A DNA stretch of 64,000 nucleotides from positions 1 to 64,000 of IMG/VR virus record IMGVR_UViG_3300030390_001550. One strand, given 5' to 3'. The position numbers were made by a program, and so were the translations under genes. Position 1 is the stretch's first letter; every line of letters starts with the position of its first letter. Shown one piece after another: positions 23,045-31,719 of the stretch. This DNA is from a virus. Under the pieces are notes generated by a model. It was not told where the DNA came from and searched no databases. It saw only the letters and a list, made by a program, of their open reading frames with translations.

Positions 23045-23464
23045 ATGGTGAAGTTAGTTCATGAAGTTATTAGTGCAGCAAGGCAAGCAAAATCGAATCC
23101 AGAAAAAGTAAGGATTCTTCAAAAAGATAATACTGCTGCACTCAGAGACGTTTTAAGAGGAACATATGATAAATTAGTTGTATGGAATGTGCCTAAAGGA
23201 GACCCACCACATAAACCTAGTGATGGTTATAATGATGCATCAAACTTACTCAGACAAAACCGTCAATTTAAGTATTTTGTAAAGGGGCTTGAGGGTGATC
23301 AGTTACCAAAGGTAAAGAGAGAAATGTTATACATTAAACTCTTAGAGTCTATTCACCCAGAGGATGCCAAATTGGTTATTCAAATGACAAACAAAAAAGC
23401 AATAACAGGAGTTCCAAAATCAGTCGTTCTAGAAGCATTTCCAAAATTATTAGTTAAACCCTAA
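23045..23464 (+). CDS. conserved T4-like phage hypothetical protein
   Basis: 139 residues from the ATG at 23045, one base after the RNase H stop codon. Helical; includes VISAARQAKSNPEKV, NDASNLLRQNRQFKYFVKG and a final ITGVPKSVVLEAFP. I recall this family next to rnh in other marine T4-like phages. Position suggests a replication-related role. Confidence 0.75.
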   Translation: MVKLVHEVISAARQAKSNPEKVRILQKDNTAALRDVLRGTYDKLVVWNVPKGDPPHKPSDGYNDASNLLRQNRQFKYFVKGLEGDQLPKVKREMLYIKLLESIHPEDAKLVIQMTNKKAITGVPKSVVLEAFPKLLVKP

Positions 23465-23544
23465 TGATTTTTATACTAATTTCAATATCTGTAATGCTGG
23501 TTGCTCTTTTAGAGTGTCCAGCATTTTACTTTAAGGAGAATCTT

Positions 23545-23709
23545 ATGTCCAAACAGCAACTTCAAAGACTACAACAAGACAGCGCACACCTTGAAATGTT
23601 CGCAAACAAATTAACGTCTGAAGGTAAACTTGATCTTGTAAAAAAAATAAAAGCAAAAAAGGAATATTTGGACAATTACATTACTACAAAAAGAGTAGAA
23701 GCAGCATAA
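23545..23709 (+). CDS. small helical hypothetical protein
   Basis: 54 residues from the ATG at 23545, after TTAAGGAGAATC. A longer frame from 23464 would add a hydrophobic stretch but lacks an RBS. Two charged helices. Function unknown. Confidence 0.65.
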   Translation: MSKQQLQRLQQDSAHLEMFANKLTSEGKLDLVKKIKAKKEYLDNYITTKRVEAA

Positions 23710-23713
23710 CTAC

Positions 23714-23741
23714 TTGACAATATCTATTTTTATGGTATAAT
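23714..23741 (+). promoter_or_regulatory. sigma70-type promoter
   Basis: TTGACA at 23714-23719, 16-nt spacer with TGG, TATAAT at 23736-23741. It drives the 23778-25787 group, including phoH. Confidence 0.8.
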
Positions 23742-23777
23742 ATTCGTATAGATATAGAGAAAGTTTTTGGAGAAACT

Positions 23778-24008
23778 ATGCCTAATTATACCATAAAAAA
23801 CGTAAAAACGAACGAACATTATAATGTTGACTGCACATATTCGGAGTTACAAGAAATATTAAAAAATTCTGATTTAGTTCAAGGTTTATCTGCTCCACTT
23901 TTGGTGGGCGGCGTAAAAGATATGTTTGGAAAAACGCCTGATGGATTTAAAGATTTAATGAAAAGAACTAAAAAAGGTTCTGGTAGAGGTAATACTATTA
24001 AAACATGA
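23778..24008 (+). CDS. small FmdB-like protein without zinc cysteines
   Basis: 76 residues. It opens MPNYTIKNVKTNEHYNVDC with a helix ELQEILKN, the layout of FmdB-type regulators, but the zinc-binding CxxC pairs are lacking. The C-terminal end is Gly/Lys-rich. Overlaps phoH by 4 bp. Function unknown. Confidence 0.6.
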   Translation: MPNYTIKNVKTNEHYNVDCTYSELQEILKNSDLVQGLSAPLLVGGVKDMFGKTPDGFKDLMKRTKKGSGRGNTIKT

Positions 24009-24688
24009 AAAAAAATAATTCATTAACCGTCAACCTAGATGAACTTGAAGAAATTGAACCAATTACTCAAAATCAGCGTAAAGCCTTTGACTACTGGGAT
24101 GATGATTCAAATCTAATATTATCAGGAAGTGCTGGTACAGGCAAAACCTTTATAGCATTATATCTTGCTTTAGAAGCAATGCTAAATGATCCAGATATTT
24201 ATCGTAAAATTATTGTTCTTAGATCAGCAGTAACAACACGCGATCAAGGATTTCTTCCAGGAACTAAAGAGGAAAAAGAGTCATCGTATGAAGCACCATA
24301 TCGTTTAGTATGTTCTGAACTATTTGGATTTGAAGGTGCTTATAATAAAATGAAAACCGCAAACAAAATTCAATTTGAAACAACCTCTTTTCTTAGAGGT
24401 TGTACATTTGATCAAGCGATTGTTGTTATTGATGAGATGCAAAATTTAAACTTTCATGAGTTAGATTCTGTTATCACAAGGATTGGTAGAGATTGTCGTG
24501 TCATTTTTTGTGGTGATCATAAGCAAACAGATTTTAAATTTAAAGATGAAAGTGATGGCATCATTAAATTTATGAATATTATTGAACAAATGAGATTCTT
24601 TCGTATTGTAAATTTTGGATGGGAAGATATTGTTAGGTCCGATTTAGTTCGTGACTATATAATGACAAAAGAGATGCTAAATATCTAA
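24005..24688 (+). CDS. phoH: PhoH-like ATPase
   Basis: 227 residues. Walker A GSAGTGKT at residues 41-48, Walker B IVVIDEMQNL, and FCGDHKQTDF as the sensor region. This is the PhoH family (superfamily-1-helicase-like ATPases), common in marine phages and often linked to the phosphate-starvation regulon, although the function during infection is not settled. Transcribed from the 23714 promoter; no Pho-box-like repeat was noticed there. Confidence 0.9.
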   Translation: MKKNNSLTVNLDELEEIEPITQNQRKAFDYWDDDSNLILSGSAGTGKTFIALYLALEAMLNDPDIYRKIIVLRSAVTTRDQGFLPGTKEEKESSYEAPYRLVCSELFGFEGAYNKMKTANKIQFETTSFLRGCTFDQAIVVIDEMQNLNFHELDSVITRIGRDCRVIFCGDHKQTDFKFKDESDGIIKFMNIIEQMRFFRIVNFGWEDIVRSDLVRDYIMTKEMLNI

Positions 24689-24694
24689 TCGTAT

Positions 24695-24955
24695 ATGGAG
24701 AAAAAAGTGATTGAGATTTATGGAAAAAATAACTGTAGTTATTGTGATAAGTCTGTAGCATTAGTAAAAAAATATAATTTGAAATATGAATATAAAGATG
24801 CAACAGACTTGGATATCTATAGTGAACTATTGGAAAAGATAGGGTCAGTACCCACAGTTCCACAAATATTTTGGAATGGTAATCATATCGGTGGATACGA
24901 AAGACTTGTTGTAGAAATAGAAAACACAAGGGAGTATGGACAAGATGGATTTTGA
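24695..24955 (+). CDS. grx: glutaredoxin
   Basis: 86 residues, full length. Active site CSYC, the cis-Pro region TVPQIFW and GGYERL for glutathione binding. It probably re-reduces the phage NrdA through its C-terminal CxxC. It overlaps the endolysin gene by 11 bp. Confidence 0.9.
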   Translation: MEKKVIEIYGKNNCSYCDKSVALVKKYNLKYEYKDATDLDIYSELLEKIGSVPTVPQIFWNGNHIGGYERLVVEIENTREYGQDGF

Positions 24956-25787
24956 ATTTACAAAAGAACAACTAAAAGAAATTTTACATAGAGATAGGGA
25001 CGTTGATGAATGGTATGATGCCATGATAGAAATGTTTCCAAAATATGGTATTACGACAAAAAATAGAGTTGCTGGTTTCTTGGCACAAACAGCACATGAA
25101 AGTGCAAACTACAAAACTATTTCAGAAAATCTAAATTATAGTGCAAAGGCACTTGATGCTATTTTTGGAAAATATTTTAAACGCGCTGGTATTTCTCCTA
25201 AAAACTATCATAGAGAACCAGCAATGATTGCTAATCATATTTATGCAAATCGTATGAAGAATGGCGATACCGCATCTGGAGATGGATGGCGTTTTAGGGG
25301 TGGTGGAATACTACAATTAACAGGTAGACATAATTATACCGCATTTGGTAAAAGTGTTAATATGACTGCCGAAGATGCTACCGATTATGTAAGAACAAAA
25401 CAAGGTGCTATTGAAAGTGCTTGTTGGTTCTGGCGTACAAATAATATTAATAAACATTGTGACAATAACGATATTATTACCATGACAAAAAGAATTAACG
25501 GTGGTACTATCGGCTTGGCTGATAGAAAAAAACATTATGCCCATGCCCTTGAAGTTTTCGGAGAGCATTGGGAACCAGGTGATGATACTGATGATATCAC
25601 ATATAACCTTATTCGTAAAGGTTCTAAAGGTGATACTGTAAAAAAATTGCAAGAAGCATTGGGAATTACTGCTGATGGTGATTTTGGATTTGGAACAGAA
25701 GAGGCTTTAAGAGCATGGCAAAAAGTAAACGAATGTACTGTTGATGGTATAGCAGGACCACAGACATTAAAATTAATTTTTTCATAG
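24945..25787 (+). CDS. endolysin: GH19 lysozyme/chitinase-like plus peptidoglycan-binding domain
   Basis: 280 residues from 24945 (an ATG at 24936 is possible). Residues 1-205 are a GH19 domain: FLAQTAHESANYKT with the catalytic Glu, then the characteristic FRGGGILQLTGRHNY. Residues 218-280 are a PG_binding_1 domain (KGDTVKKLQEALGITADGDFGFGTE, VDGIAGPQTL). No signal peptide, so it needs a holin. It cleaves the glycan backbone at lysis. Unlike T4, lysozyme e is not the form used. Confidence 0.9.
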   Translation: MDFEFTKEQLKEILHRDRDVDEWYDAMIEMFPKYGITTKNRVAGFLAQTAHESANYKTISENLNYSAKALDAIFGKYFKRAGISPKNYHREPAMIANHIYANRMKNGDTASGDGWRFRGGGILQLTGRHNYTAFGKSVNMTAEDATDYVRTKQGAIESACWFWRTNNINKHCDNNDIITMTKRINGGTIGLADRKKHYAHALEVFGEHWEPGDDTDDITYNLIRKGSKGDTVKKLQEALGITADGDFGFGTEEALRAWQKVNECTVDGIAGPQTLKLIFS

Positions 25788-25804
25788 GAGTAAGATGAAG
25801 TAAA

Positions 25805-25999
25805 ATGGCAAAATTCGGTAGATATGACCCACGAAATAAGAAGCGTGACCGAAATAAAAATCATTCTCAAAATAAAGATACTAGAATTCGTGAGGTTGAT
25901 GAAAAACCAAGGTTTAATTTAAAAGGTAATAATATAAATTATGCACTTTTAGATGGTATTAATGAGTTTGATGATGAAGATAATGACCCAAGTTTATAA
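25805..25999 (+). CDS. small basic/acidic hypothetical protein
   Basis: 64 residues: an Arg/Lys/Asn-rich first half (GRYDPRNKKRDRNKN) and an acidic end (FDDEDNDP). Probably disordered. Function unknown. Confidence 0.6.
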   Translation: MAKFGRYDPRNKKRDRNKNHSQNKDTRIREVDEKPRFNLKGNNINYALLDGINEFDDEDNDPSL

Positions 26000-26017
26000 A
26001 AATTAAAAAGGTATATT

Positions 26018-26587
26018 ATGAATAAAGTAATTCTTACTGACTGCGATGGTGTTCTTATGGATTGGGAACAAGCATTTGGTGAATGGATGATTAGTAACGG
26101 ATATATGATTAATAAAGAATATGAAAAATCATATGACATGGCAAAAAAATATAACATAAGTGACGATAAAAAACGCGAACTTGTAAGATATTTTAATGAA
26201 TCATCTCGCATTGGATGGCTCCCACCTCTGAGGGATGCTATAAAATATGTTAAAAAATTACATGAAGAACATGGTTACGTTTTTCATATGATAACGTCAT
26301 TATCTAAAAATCCTTGGGCTGGAAAGTTAAGAGTTGAAAATACTGAAAGACTCTTTGGTAAAAGTGCTTTTGAAAAATACATCTTTCTTGATGTTGGTGA
26401 TGATAAGGGTGAGGAACTTTGTAAATATAATGATAGTGGACTTCTTTGGATTGAAGATAAAAGCGAAAATGCTATTGATGGTGCCGCCGCTGGTTTAGAC
26501 TCTGTTCTTATCGCGCATGATCATAATAAAGAATCTTTTATTCCCAGATACCATACTTGGAGAGAATTATATGAGGTCATTACATGA
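26018..26587 (+). CDS. HAD-superfamily phosphatase
   Basis: 189 residues. Motif I TDCDGVLMDWE, motif II MITSLSKN, a lysine at about 108, and motif IV WIEDKSENAIDG. The fold and length fit 5'(3')-deoxyribonucleotidase-like HAD enzymes, so it may act on a nucleotide or sugar phosphate. Overlaps the next gene by 4 bp. Confidence 0.8.
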   Translation: MNKVILTDCDGVLMDWEQAFGEWMISNGYMINKEYEKSYDMAKKYNISDDKKRELVRYFNESSRIGWLPPLRDAIKYVKKLHEEHGYVFHMITSLSKNPWAGKLRVENTERLFGKSAFEKYIFLDVGDDKGEELCKYNDSGLLWIEDKSENAIDGAAAGLDSVLIAHDHNKESFIPRYHTWRELYEVIT

Positions 26588-26796
26588 AATCTATTGCTGA
26601 GTTACTTAGTTTAAGATATCAATACGAAAATTATATAGAAAATCTAGAAATTCCAAAAGATAAAAAAATTGGACATATAAATAACCTTGTATGGTTTAAA
26701 GATAATGGGCATGTTAAAAACCGATTTAGAAAAGGTTATGATGAATCAATTCTTATTTGTAAGACCATATTAGATAATTACTATAAGAGAGAATAG
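26584..26796 (+). CDS. small hypothetical protein
   Basis: 70 residues, helical, aromatic- and lysine-rich. Coupled to the HAD gene by overlap and followed 8 nt later by the adhesin-like gene. Function unknown. Confidence 0.6.
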   Translation: MKSIAELLSLRYQYENYIENLEIPKDKKIGHINNLVWFKDNGHVKNRFRKGYDESILICKTILDNYYKRE

Positions 26797-26804
26797 ATTG
26801 TAAA

Positions 26805-28136
26805 ATGGCAAAAGCAAATTTTCCAGCAAGTCCGACTAACGGTCAAACTGTTGTTATAGGTGGAATCACCTATATTTACAATAGCAGTAAAGGCATTTGG
26901 CGAGATCAGATTTCTAATATAGGTAATACTTCAGATACTGCCCCAGCAAATGCTGTTGATGGTCAATTATGGTACAATTCTTCTAATGGTGCATTATATG
27001 TGTACTACGATGATGGTACATCAACTCAGTGGGTTGGAGTTTCTGGTCCAGCAGGTGCAGCAGGTGCAGCAGGTGCCGCTGGTGCATCTTCTTCTCCAAC
27101 CTCATATGCAAATCTTGCAGCATTCCCTAGTTCTGGTAATACTGCTGGAAATTTCGGTTTTGCAACTGATACTAAAGCAGTTTATGTTTGGGATGGTACT
27201 GAATGGGACAGAATATACACTGATACAAATGCCGTACCAGAATGGACAACCGCACCGCCAACAACTGCAAATTTAGCTATAGATGGAACTGCAACAAATC
27301 AAACGGTTGTAGCAAGCGACCCAGAAGGATTTCCTATTGAATATTCATATGATACTAATCCATCAAATCAAGCGCAAGCAACTATTTCTCAATCTAGTAA
27401 CGCTTTTACTATTACTCCATCTACAACAGATTCAGATGCTGGAAGTTTCATTTTAAGATATAAAGCGAATGACGGTTTACATAGTACTTCTAAGTCTACA
27501 ACATATACTTTAGAATTTACGACTCCTATGAATGTTTCCACCTCTGGGTCTGGGTCAATGGATATCAATGCAAATTCAACAACAGGTGCGTTAGACATAA
27601 CTTCTGGAGGTTCAACTGAAACTTCTGGAGTTGCTTATGTGCCGACAACAGGTTTGAAACTAGGAAAATATTATATAGAGATAGACATAACTTCTTCTTT
27701 GGGATCACCCAATAATGTTCTAATGTTCGGTATAGGAGATTTAGCAATGGCACAGGCTGGGACTTTGGGTTACAATACTAGCGGTAATGTTCAGATTACG
27801 TTTTACGCAAATACTCCTAGATTTTACCCACACAGCGGAACCAATTCAAGTCTTAGTGCTATAGACGATGGCAGTCTACATACTCTAATGTGGGCATATG
27901 ACACTACCGCTGAAAGGGTATGGTTTGGGGTTGATGGTACTTGGGACACTTCCACAAACACAGGCGGCGCGCCAGGCACTGGAGCGGGCATAGATATATC
28001 TGGAGTCAATTTTACTACTGGACTTGCCTTCACTTTTGGTTCTGCTAATTCTAATGGTGTTGCCACTGCACAATTCGTATCTGGGTCAGGACAAACTTTA
28101 AGTTACACTGTTCCAACTGGCTTTCAGGCGTATTAA
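26805..28136 (+). CDS. modular tail-fibre/adhesin-like protein with SPRY-like end
   Basis: 443 residues. Residues 1-60 have the common fibre opening (ANFPASPTNGQTVVIGGITY). A collagen-like stretch of Gly-Ala-Ala repeats follows at about 85-96, then the module YANLAAFPSSGNTAGNFGFA with a WDGTEWDRI end. Next are an Ig-like domain (FPIEYSYD, FTITPSTTDSDAGSFILRY) and a C-terminal SPRY/lectin-like domain (YYIEIDITS, WFGVDGTWDT). Probably a virion surface protein that contacts the host or polysaccharide. The next gene is its paralogue. Confidence 0.8.
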   Translation: MAKANFPASPTNGQTVVIGGITYIYNSSKGIWRDQISNIGNTSDTAPANAVDGQLWYNSSNGALYVYYDDGTSTQWVGVSGPAGAAGAAGAAGASSSPTSYANLAAFPSSGNTAGNFGFATDTKAVYVWDGTEWDRIYTDTNAVPEWTTAPPTTANLAIDGTATNQTVVASDPEGFPIEYSYDTNPSNQAQATISQSSNAFTITPSTTDSDAGSFILRYKANDGLHSTSKSTTYTLEFTTPMNVSTSGSGSMDINANSTTGALDITSGGSTETSGVAYVPTTGLKLGKYYIEIDITSSLGSPNNVLMFGIGDLAMAQAGTLGYNTSGNVQITFYANTPRFYPHSGTNSSLSAIDDGSLHTLMWAYDTTAERVWFGVDGTWDTSTNTGGAPGTGAGIDISGVNFTTGLAFTFGSANSNGVATAQFVSGSGQTLSYTVPTGFQAY

Positions 28137-28150
28137 AGGATAAATAAAAC

Positions 28151-29410
28151 ATGGCAATAAACTTTCCAGATAGTCCAACACATAATCAAAGTGCAACACT
28201 AGCAGGAAAATCATTCACCTATGATTCAGATGTATCTGGATGGAATGTCAGTTCTTCTGCTAATTCTACTCTTGATAGCGCAGATGTTACTAATATAGTT
28301 GATAGTGATTATGTATCACTAAGGTCAAGTAGTGGGGGTGGAGTCACTGTGTATGCCAATCTTGCTGCATTTCCTTCAAGTGGAAATACTGCTGGTGATC
28401 TTGGTTTCGCGACTAATACCAAAGCATCATATATGTGGGATGGTGTTGCATGGCAGAGAATGTCCATAGGAACTCAAATTGGCCCTAGATTTACCACAAC
28501 ACCAGCAGCATCTCTTTCTTTGAATGCTGATGGTACAACATCAACTATTACTGCTGTTGCAACTGATGAATCTGGATTCCCAGTGACTTATGATTGGGAT
28601 GCGTATAGTGGATCAACCCTATATAATGCTGATAGTTTACCATCACAAGTCACTGCATTGTCTCAATCTAACGGCGTTTTTACTCTTACACCATCTACAG
28701 CAGAGGCAAACGCTGGAGATTTTTCTTTTAGAGTAAAGGCTTCCGATGGAGTTTTAGCAACTCCTATAACATCGTTAATATCCTTGGCATTTAGTCTGAC
28801 CATTACTATTGCAGCACGACAAACTAGAGGTTCCAATTATGTTGAACCAACATCTACTGGTGTTACTCAATTTAATTATGCCTCCGCTGCTTCTGGTTCT
28901 AATTATAATTATTTTCCAGAAGGTGCTACTGAAGCCGCAGCAAGTTGGCCTACTGGTAAGAGATATATTGAAGCAAAATGGACATCAACAGATGGTTCTT
29001 TTGGATCATTTATGCTTGGAGTAGGAGAACGAACTGCTTCTCACAACAATGCTTCTACTGGTGGATACACTACTTCAGGTACAACTTCAGCGTATGCATA
29101 TACAGACACTGGTGGCAATTATATCGCTGCTGGAAACAACCAAACCAGCGGTCTTGGCGCATATGTATTGAATGATGTATTTACAATTGCATACGATACT
29201 GATGCAGAAAAGATATGGATTGGTAAAAATGGCACTTGGGGGTCGGGTTGTGGAGATCCAGGTGCTGGCGGTGCTGGATTTCCTTTATCATATGCTAATG
29301 AAGGATATGCTTTTGTCGTGGCCTCGGTGTCAAATAATGGCGGCAACGATTTTACACTTACTTGGGGTGGGTCTGATTATACCATACCAACTGGATTTAC
29401 TAAATTTTAA
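28151..29410 (+). CDS. second modular adhesin-like protein, paralogue
   Basis: 419 residues with the same order: INFPDSPTHNQSATLAGKSF, YANLAAFPSSGNTAGDLGFA, WDGVAWQRM, an Ig-like domain (FPVTYDWDAYSG, FTLTPSTAEANAGDFSFRV) and a SPRY-like end (WIGKNGTWGSG, GYAFVVAS). It lacks the collagen-like stretch. The duplication with changed ends suggests two receptor-binding or decoration modules. Confidence 0.8.
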   Translation: MAINFPDSPTHNQSATLAGKSFTYDSDVSGWNVSSSANSTLDSADVTNIVDSDYVSLRSSSGGGVTVYANLAAFPSSGNTAGDLGFATNTKASYMWDGVAWQRMSIGTQIGPRFTTTPAASLSLNADGTTSTITAVATDESGFPVTYDWDAYSGSTLYNADSLPSQVTALSQSNGVFTLTPSTAEANAGDFSFRVKASDGVLATPITSLISLAFSLTITIAARQTRGSNYVEPTSTGVTQFNYASAASGSNYNYFPEGATEAAASWPTGKRYIEAKWTSTDGSFGSFMLGVGERTASHNNASTGGYTTSGTTSAYAYTDTGGNYIAAGNNQTSGLGAYVLNDVFTIAYDTDAEKIWIGKNGTWGSGCGDPGAGGAGFPLSYANEGYAFVVASVSNNGGNDFTLTWGGSDYTIPTGFTKF

Positions 29411-29439
29411 TTGTCACACTTAATTTTGTACTATATACT
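29411..29439 (+). promoter_or_regulatory. sigma70-like promoter
   Basis: TTGTCA at 29411-29416, 17-nt spacer, TATACT at 29434-29439, before the gene at 29469. Confidence 0.5.
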
Positions 29440-29468
29440 AAGTAAATAAAATTCTTATGGAGAAAAAA

Positions 29469-29705
29469 ATGACTACTGAAAATGAACAAACGAATGAAAT
29501 GCCAAAAGTTGACATTACACCAAACGATCTTATGGTTATCAGACAAGTATTTGATGCATCAAGCCAAGCAGGAATTTTTAAAGCACAAGATTTAACCACT
29601 GTTGGTTTCGTGTATGATAAAGTACATGCTATTGTTGAAGGTATCATTGCTGCCGCCAAAGCAGATGAAGAGAGCAACAGTTCTGAAGAATCAAAAGAAG
29701 AATAA
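29469..29705 (+). CDS. small acidic helical protein
   Basis: 78 residues from the ATG at 29469 (GGAG 7 nt upstream). Middle part is helical (VDITPNDLMVIRQVFDASSQAG, ending in YDKVHAIVEGIIAAAK), the end Ser/Glu-rich. I recall similar proteins in marine T4-like phages. Function unknown. Confidence 0.7.
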   Translation: MTTENEQTNEMPKVDITPNDLMVIRQVFDASSQAGIFKAQDLTTVGFVYDKVHAIVEGIIAAAKADEESNSSEESKEE

Positions 29706-29741
29706 TTGAATTTTTTGTTATGATCAATCTAAGGAAAGAAC

Positions 29742-30095
29742 ATGGCAAATAAAAAACCAAAGCAACTTGAACATGAATCAAAGTATGAATACCTAGATAG
29801 GGACGGGGATGGAATCATCTCTGATGATGAAATGGCAAATGAAAAAAGAATGATTGAACTAGAAGATTTACGTTCTGATATGGAAAATGAGGACAAGAAG
29901 CAAGATGCTCAAAGAGCAATGGCATGGTTCGCGCTTGCTGGAATGTTACTATATCCATTTGCTGTTGTCCTCGCTGCATGGGTAGGTCTTGAAAAAGCAC
30001 CTAATATTCTTGGTGATATGGCCCCTACATACTTTGTTTCTGTTGCTGCTATTGTTGCAGCATTTTATGCTAAAGAAGTTCTACACAAGAAATGA
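29742..30095 (+). CDS. EF-hand membrane protein, holin candidate
   Basis: 117 residues. An exact EF-hand loop, DRDGDGIISDDE (residues about 19-30, Asp at 1, 3, 5 and Glu at 12), is followed by a charged helix and two membrane spans (about 63-84 and 95-112). The small size, two spans and charged ends fit a class II holin, and no other better holin candidate is seen beside the 12640 protein. Calcium binding is predicted from the motif. It overlaps the Cys-rich gene by 4 bp. Confidence 0.7.
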   Translation: MANKKPKQLEHESKYEYLDRDGDGIISDDEMANEKRMIELEDLRSDMENEDKKQDAQRAMAWFALAGMLLYPFAVVLAAWVGLEKAPNILGDMAPTYFVSVAAIVAAFYAKEVLHKK

Positions 30096-30217
30096 AAAAT
30101 ATTAACACGATCAGAGATGTGTGTTATAATTGTAAGTGTAAATCTCACTGCGAGAAAGAATGTAAGTCTTGCAGAAATGATGTTTGTATAAAATGCGAGT
30201 GTCCTCGCTGTAAATAA
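30092..30217 (+). CDS. 41-residue cysteine-rich microprotein
   Basis: ATG overlaps the previous stop region. 10 of 41 residues are Cys, spaced C-x2-C-x-C-x3-C-x3-C-x2-C-x4-C-x2-C-x-C-x2-C, with a His before the fourth Cys. The pattern suggests two or three zinc sites, or metallothionein-like binding. No signal peptide, so it should stay reduced in the cytoplasm. Unknown family. Confidence 0.7.
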   Translation: MKNINTIRDVCYNCKCKSHCEKECKSCRNDVCIKCECPRCK

Positions 30218-30231
30218 AATTGGAATGTATT

Positions 30232-31014
30232 ATGAAAAGACTTATATATCAAGTTTACGTTGGAAAGCGTTCAAAACTTTATGACCATTGTACACAGTCT
30301 GTGAAAGATTATTGTAAACGTCACAGCATAGATTATGAAGTTCAAAGATCACCTATTCTTATGATTAAGCCTGATGTATTTTCTACAAACCGTAGTAAAG
30401 AATCGTATGAAAAGCATGGTGGCTATCTTCCAATATATGAAAAAGAAAATGCATTCACTTATCTTAGATCATACGATCAAGTAGCAATTATTGATGCTGA
30501 TGTGTGGATTCGTCCAGACGCTCCAAATATCTTTGATGAACTACCTGAAGGTTATGATTTTGGTGCTGTTTGTGAAAGAGAAATGCCTATCAATAATCAG
30601 TATATGGCAAAAATTGCCAATTATTCTAGAATGCAATACAGCACGATTAAATCTGTTGATTGGAAATGGAATAATAAAACAGGTGGTCAGTTTTTCAATA
30701 TGGGCATCATGGTTATGAACAAATCAATTGAAAAGTACTTGAAAGGTGAAACTCCAGCACAATTTATTCGTAGACCAGAGTTCAAACCTTTTGTTGATGG
30801 TATGGGTGCTTGGAAATGGTCAACAGACCAAACACTTCTCAATACTTGGATTAGAGAGGAAAAAATGGCAATCAAGCATTTAGATTGGAAATGGAATGGT
30901 TTGTTCACTGCTAACACTAAAATTAAAGAATGTCACTTTGTGCATTTCTTCTTAAAAGATAAACTACCAAATCGTGGTGAGAATGTAGAAGAATTGAGAA
31001 AGGTTGTAGAATGA
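30232..31014 (+). CDS. GT-A-fold glycosyltransferase
   Basis: 260 residues from the ATG at 30232. AIIDADVWIRPDAP gives the DxD metal motif, and GGQFFNMGIMVMN and WSTDQTLLNTW fit the donor and acceptor ends of GT8/GT-A enzymes. It is first of the sugar-modification island; the sulfotransferase overlaps its end by 4 bp. Donor sugar unknown. Confidence 0.75.
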   Translation: MKRLIYQVYVGKRSKLYDHCTQSVKDYCKRHSIDYEVQRSPILMIKPDVFSTNRSKESYEKHGGYLPIYEKENAFTYLRSYDQVAIIDADVWIRPDAPNIFDELPEGYDFGAVCEREMPINNQYMAKIANYSRMQYSTIKSVDWKWNNKTGGQFFNMGIMVMNKSIEKYLKGETPAQFIRRPEFKPFVDGMGAWKWSTDQTLLNTWIREEKMAIKHLDWKWNGLFTANTKIKECHFVHFFLKDKLPNRGENVEELRKVVE

Positions 31015-31706
31015 TACAAAAGTTTTTTATCCATATTCCGAAAAACGGTGGAATGAGTATTAGACGTAGCAATATTGCTAGACCTAAAGTAATGATTGCA
31101 GCACCACAAACTCACAAAACTGGCGAATACACCCAAGCGGTTAGAAATAAAATGCAATCGCTTGGTGAGCATGATGGTTTTGAACACGCTAGATGGAAAG
31201 ATATTAGCAAGGGTTTACAAGACAAAATGCAGTTTTTTGCGATTGTAAGAAATCCTTGGGACAGAGTTGTTTCTCGTTACTTTTTTGCTAAAAAGGTTAT
31301 TTACCTTGAAGAAAATTCAGATCATTATGGTGAGACTGAATATTCAGATTGCTCATCATTTGAGGCTTTTCTTGAGGAAAGGCATAAATGGGGTGGACAT
31401 GAATACATGTGGCACAGAGCCATTCGTGGTTGGTATCCAGCAAAAGATTATGTAACTTGTGATAAAGGTATTATGCGTTGTGATATTTTACGACTTGAGC
31501 ATTTAGATGAAGAGATATGTAAATATTTAAATTTGCCATTTATGACAGGACCAAGAAATGTAACTGCTGTTAATGATAAGCGTTATCAAGACATATATAC
31601 ACCAGAGACGATTCAAATTGTTGCGGATTGGTATAAAAATGATATTGAGCAGTGGGGTTTTGATTTTGATACACCTGCACAAAAAAACTATTGGTGTGAA
31701 GATTAA
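31011..31706 (+). CDS. sulfotransferase
   Basis: 231 residues. The 5'-phosphosulfate loop FIHIPKNGGMS (residues 6-16) and the 3'-phosphate motif AIVRNPWDRVVSRYFF (about 77-92) are the two PAPS-binding elements of the sulfotransferase family 2 / carbohydrate sulfotransferases. It transfers sulfate from PAPS, most likely to a sugar. Located between glycosyltransferases, it may sulfate a phage- or host-surface glycan. Confidence 0.85.
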   Translation: MIQKFFIHIPKNGGMSIRRSNIARPKVMIAAPQTHKTGEYTQAVRNKMQSLGEHDGFEHARWKDISKGLQDKMQFFAIVRNPWDRVVSRYFFAKKVIYLEENSDHYGETEYSDCSSFEAFLEERHKWGGHEYMWHRAIRGWYPAKDYVTCDKGIMRCDILRLEHLDEEICKYLNLPFMTGPRNVTAVNDKRYQDIYTPETIQIVADWYKNDIEQWGFDFDTPAQKNYWCED

Positions 31707-31719
31707 TATTGAGAATTGA

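Noticed and set aside
24005-24688. Pho-box control of phoH
   Set aside because: The upstream region shows a plain sigma70 promoter and no repeated CTTACA/CTGTCAT-like elements that I could find.
28139-28146. GATAAATA as a late promoter before the second adhesin gene
   Set aside because: It lies 5 nt from the start codon, so transcripts would begin inside the gene.
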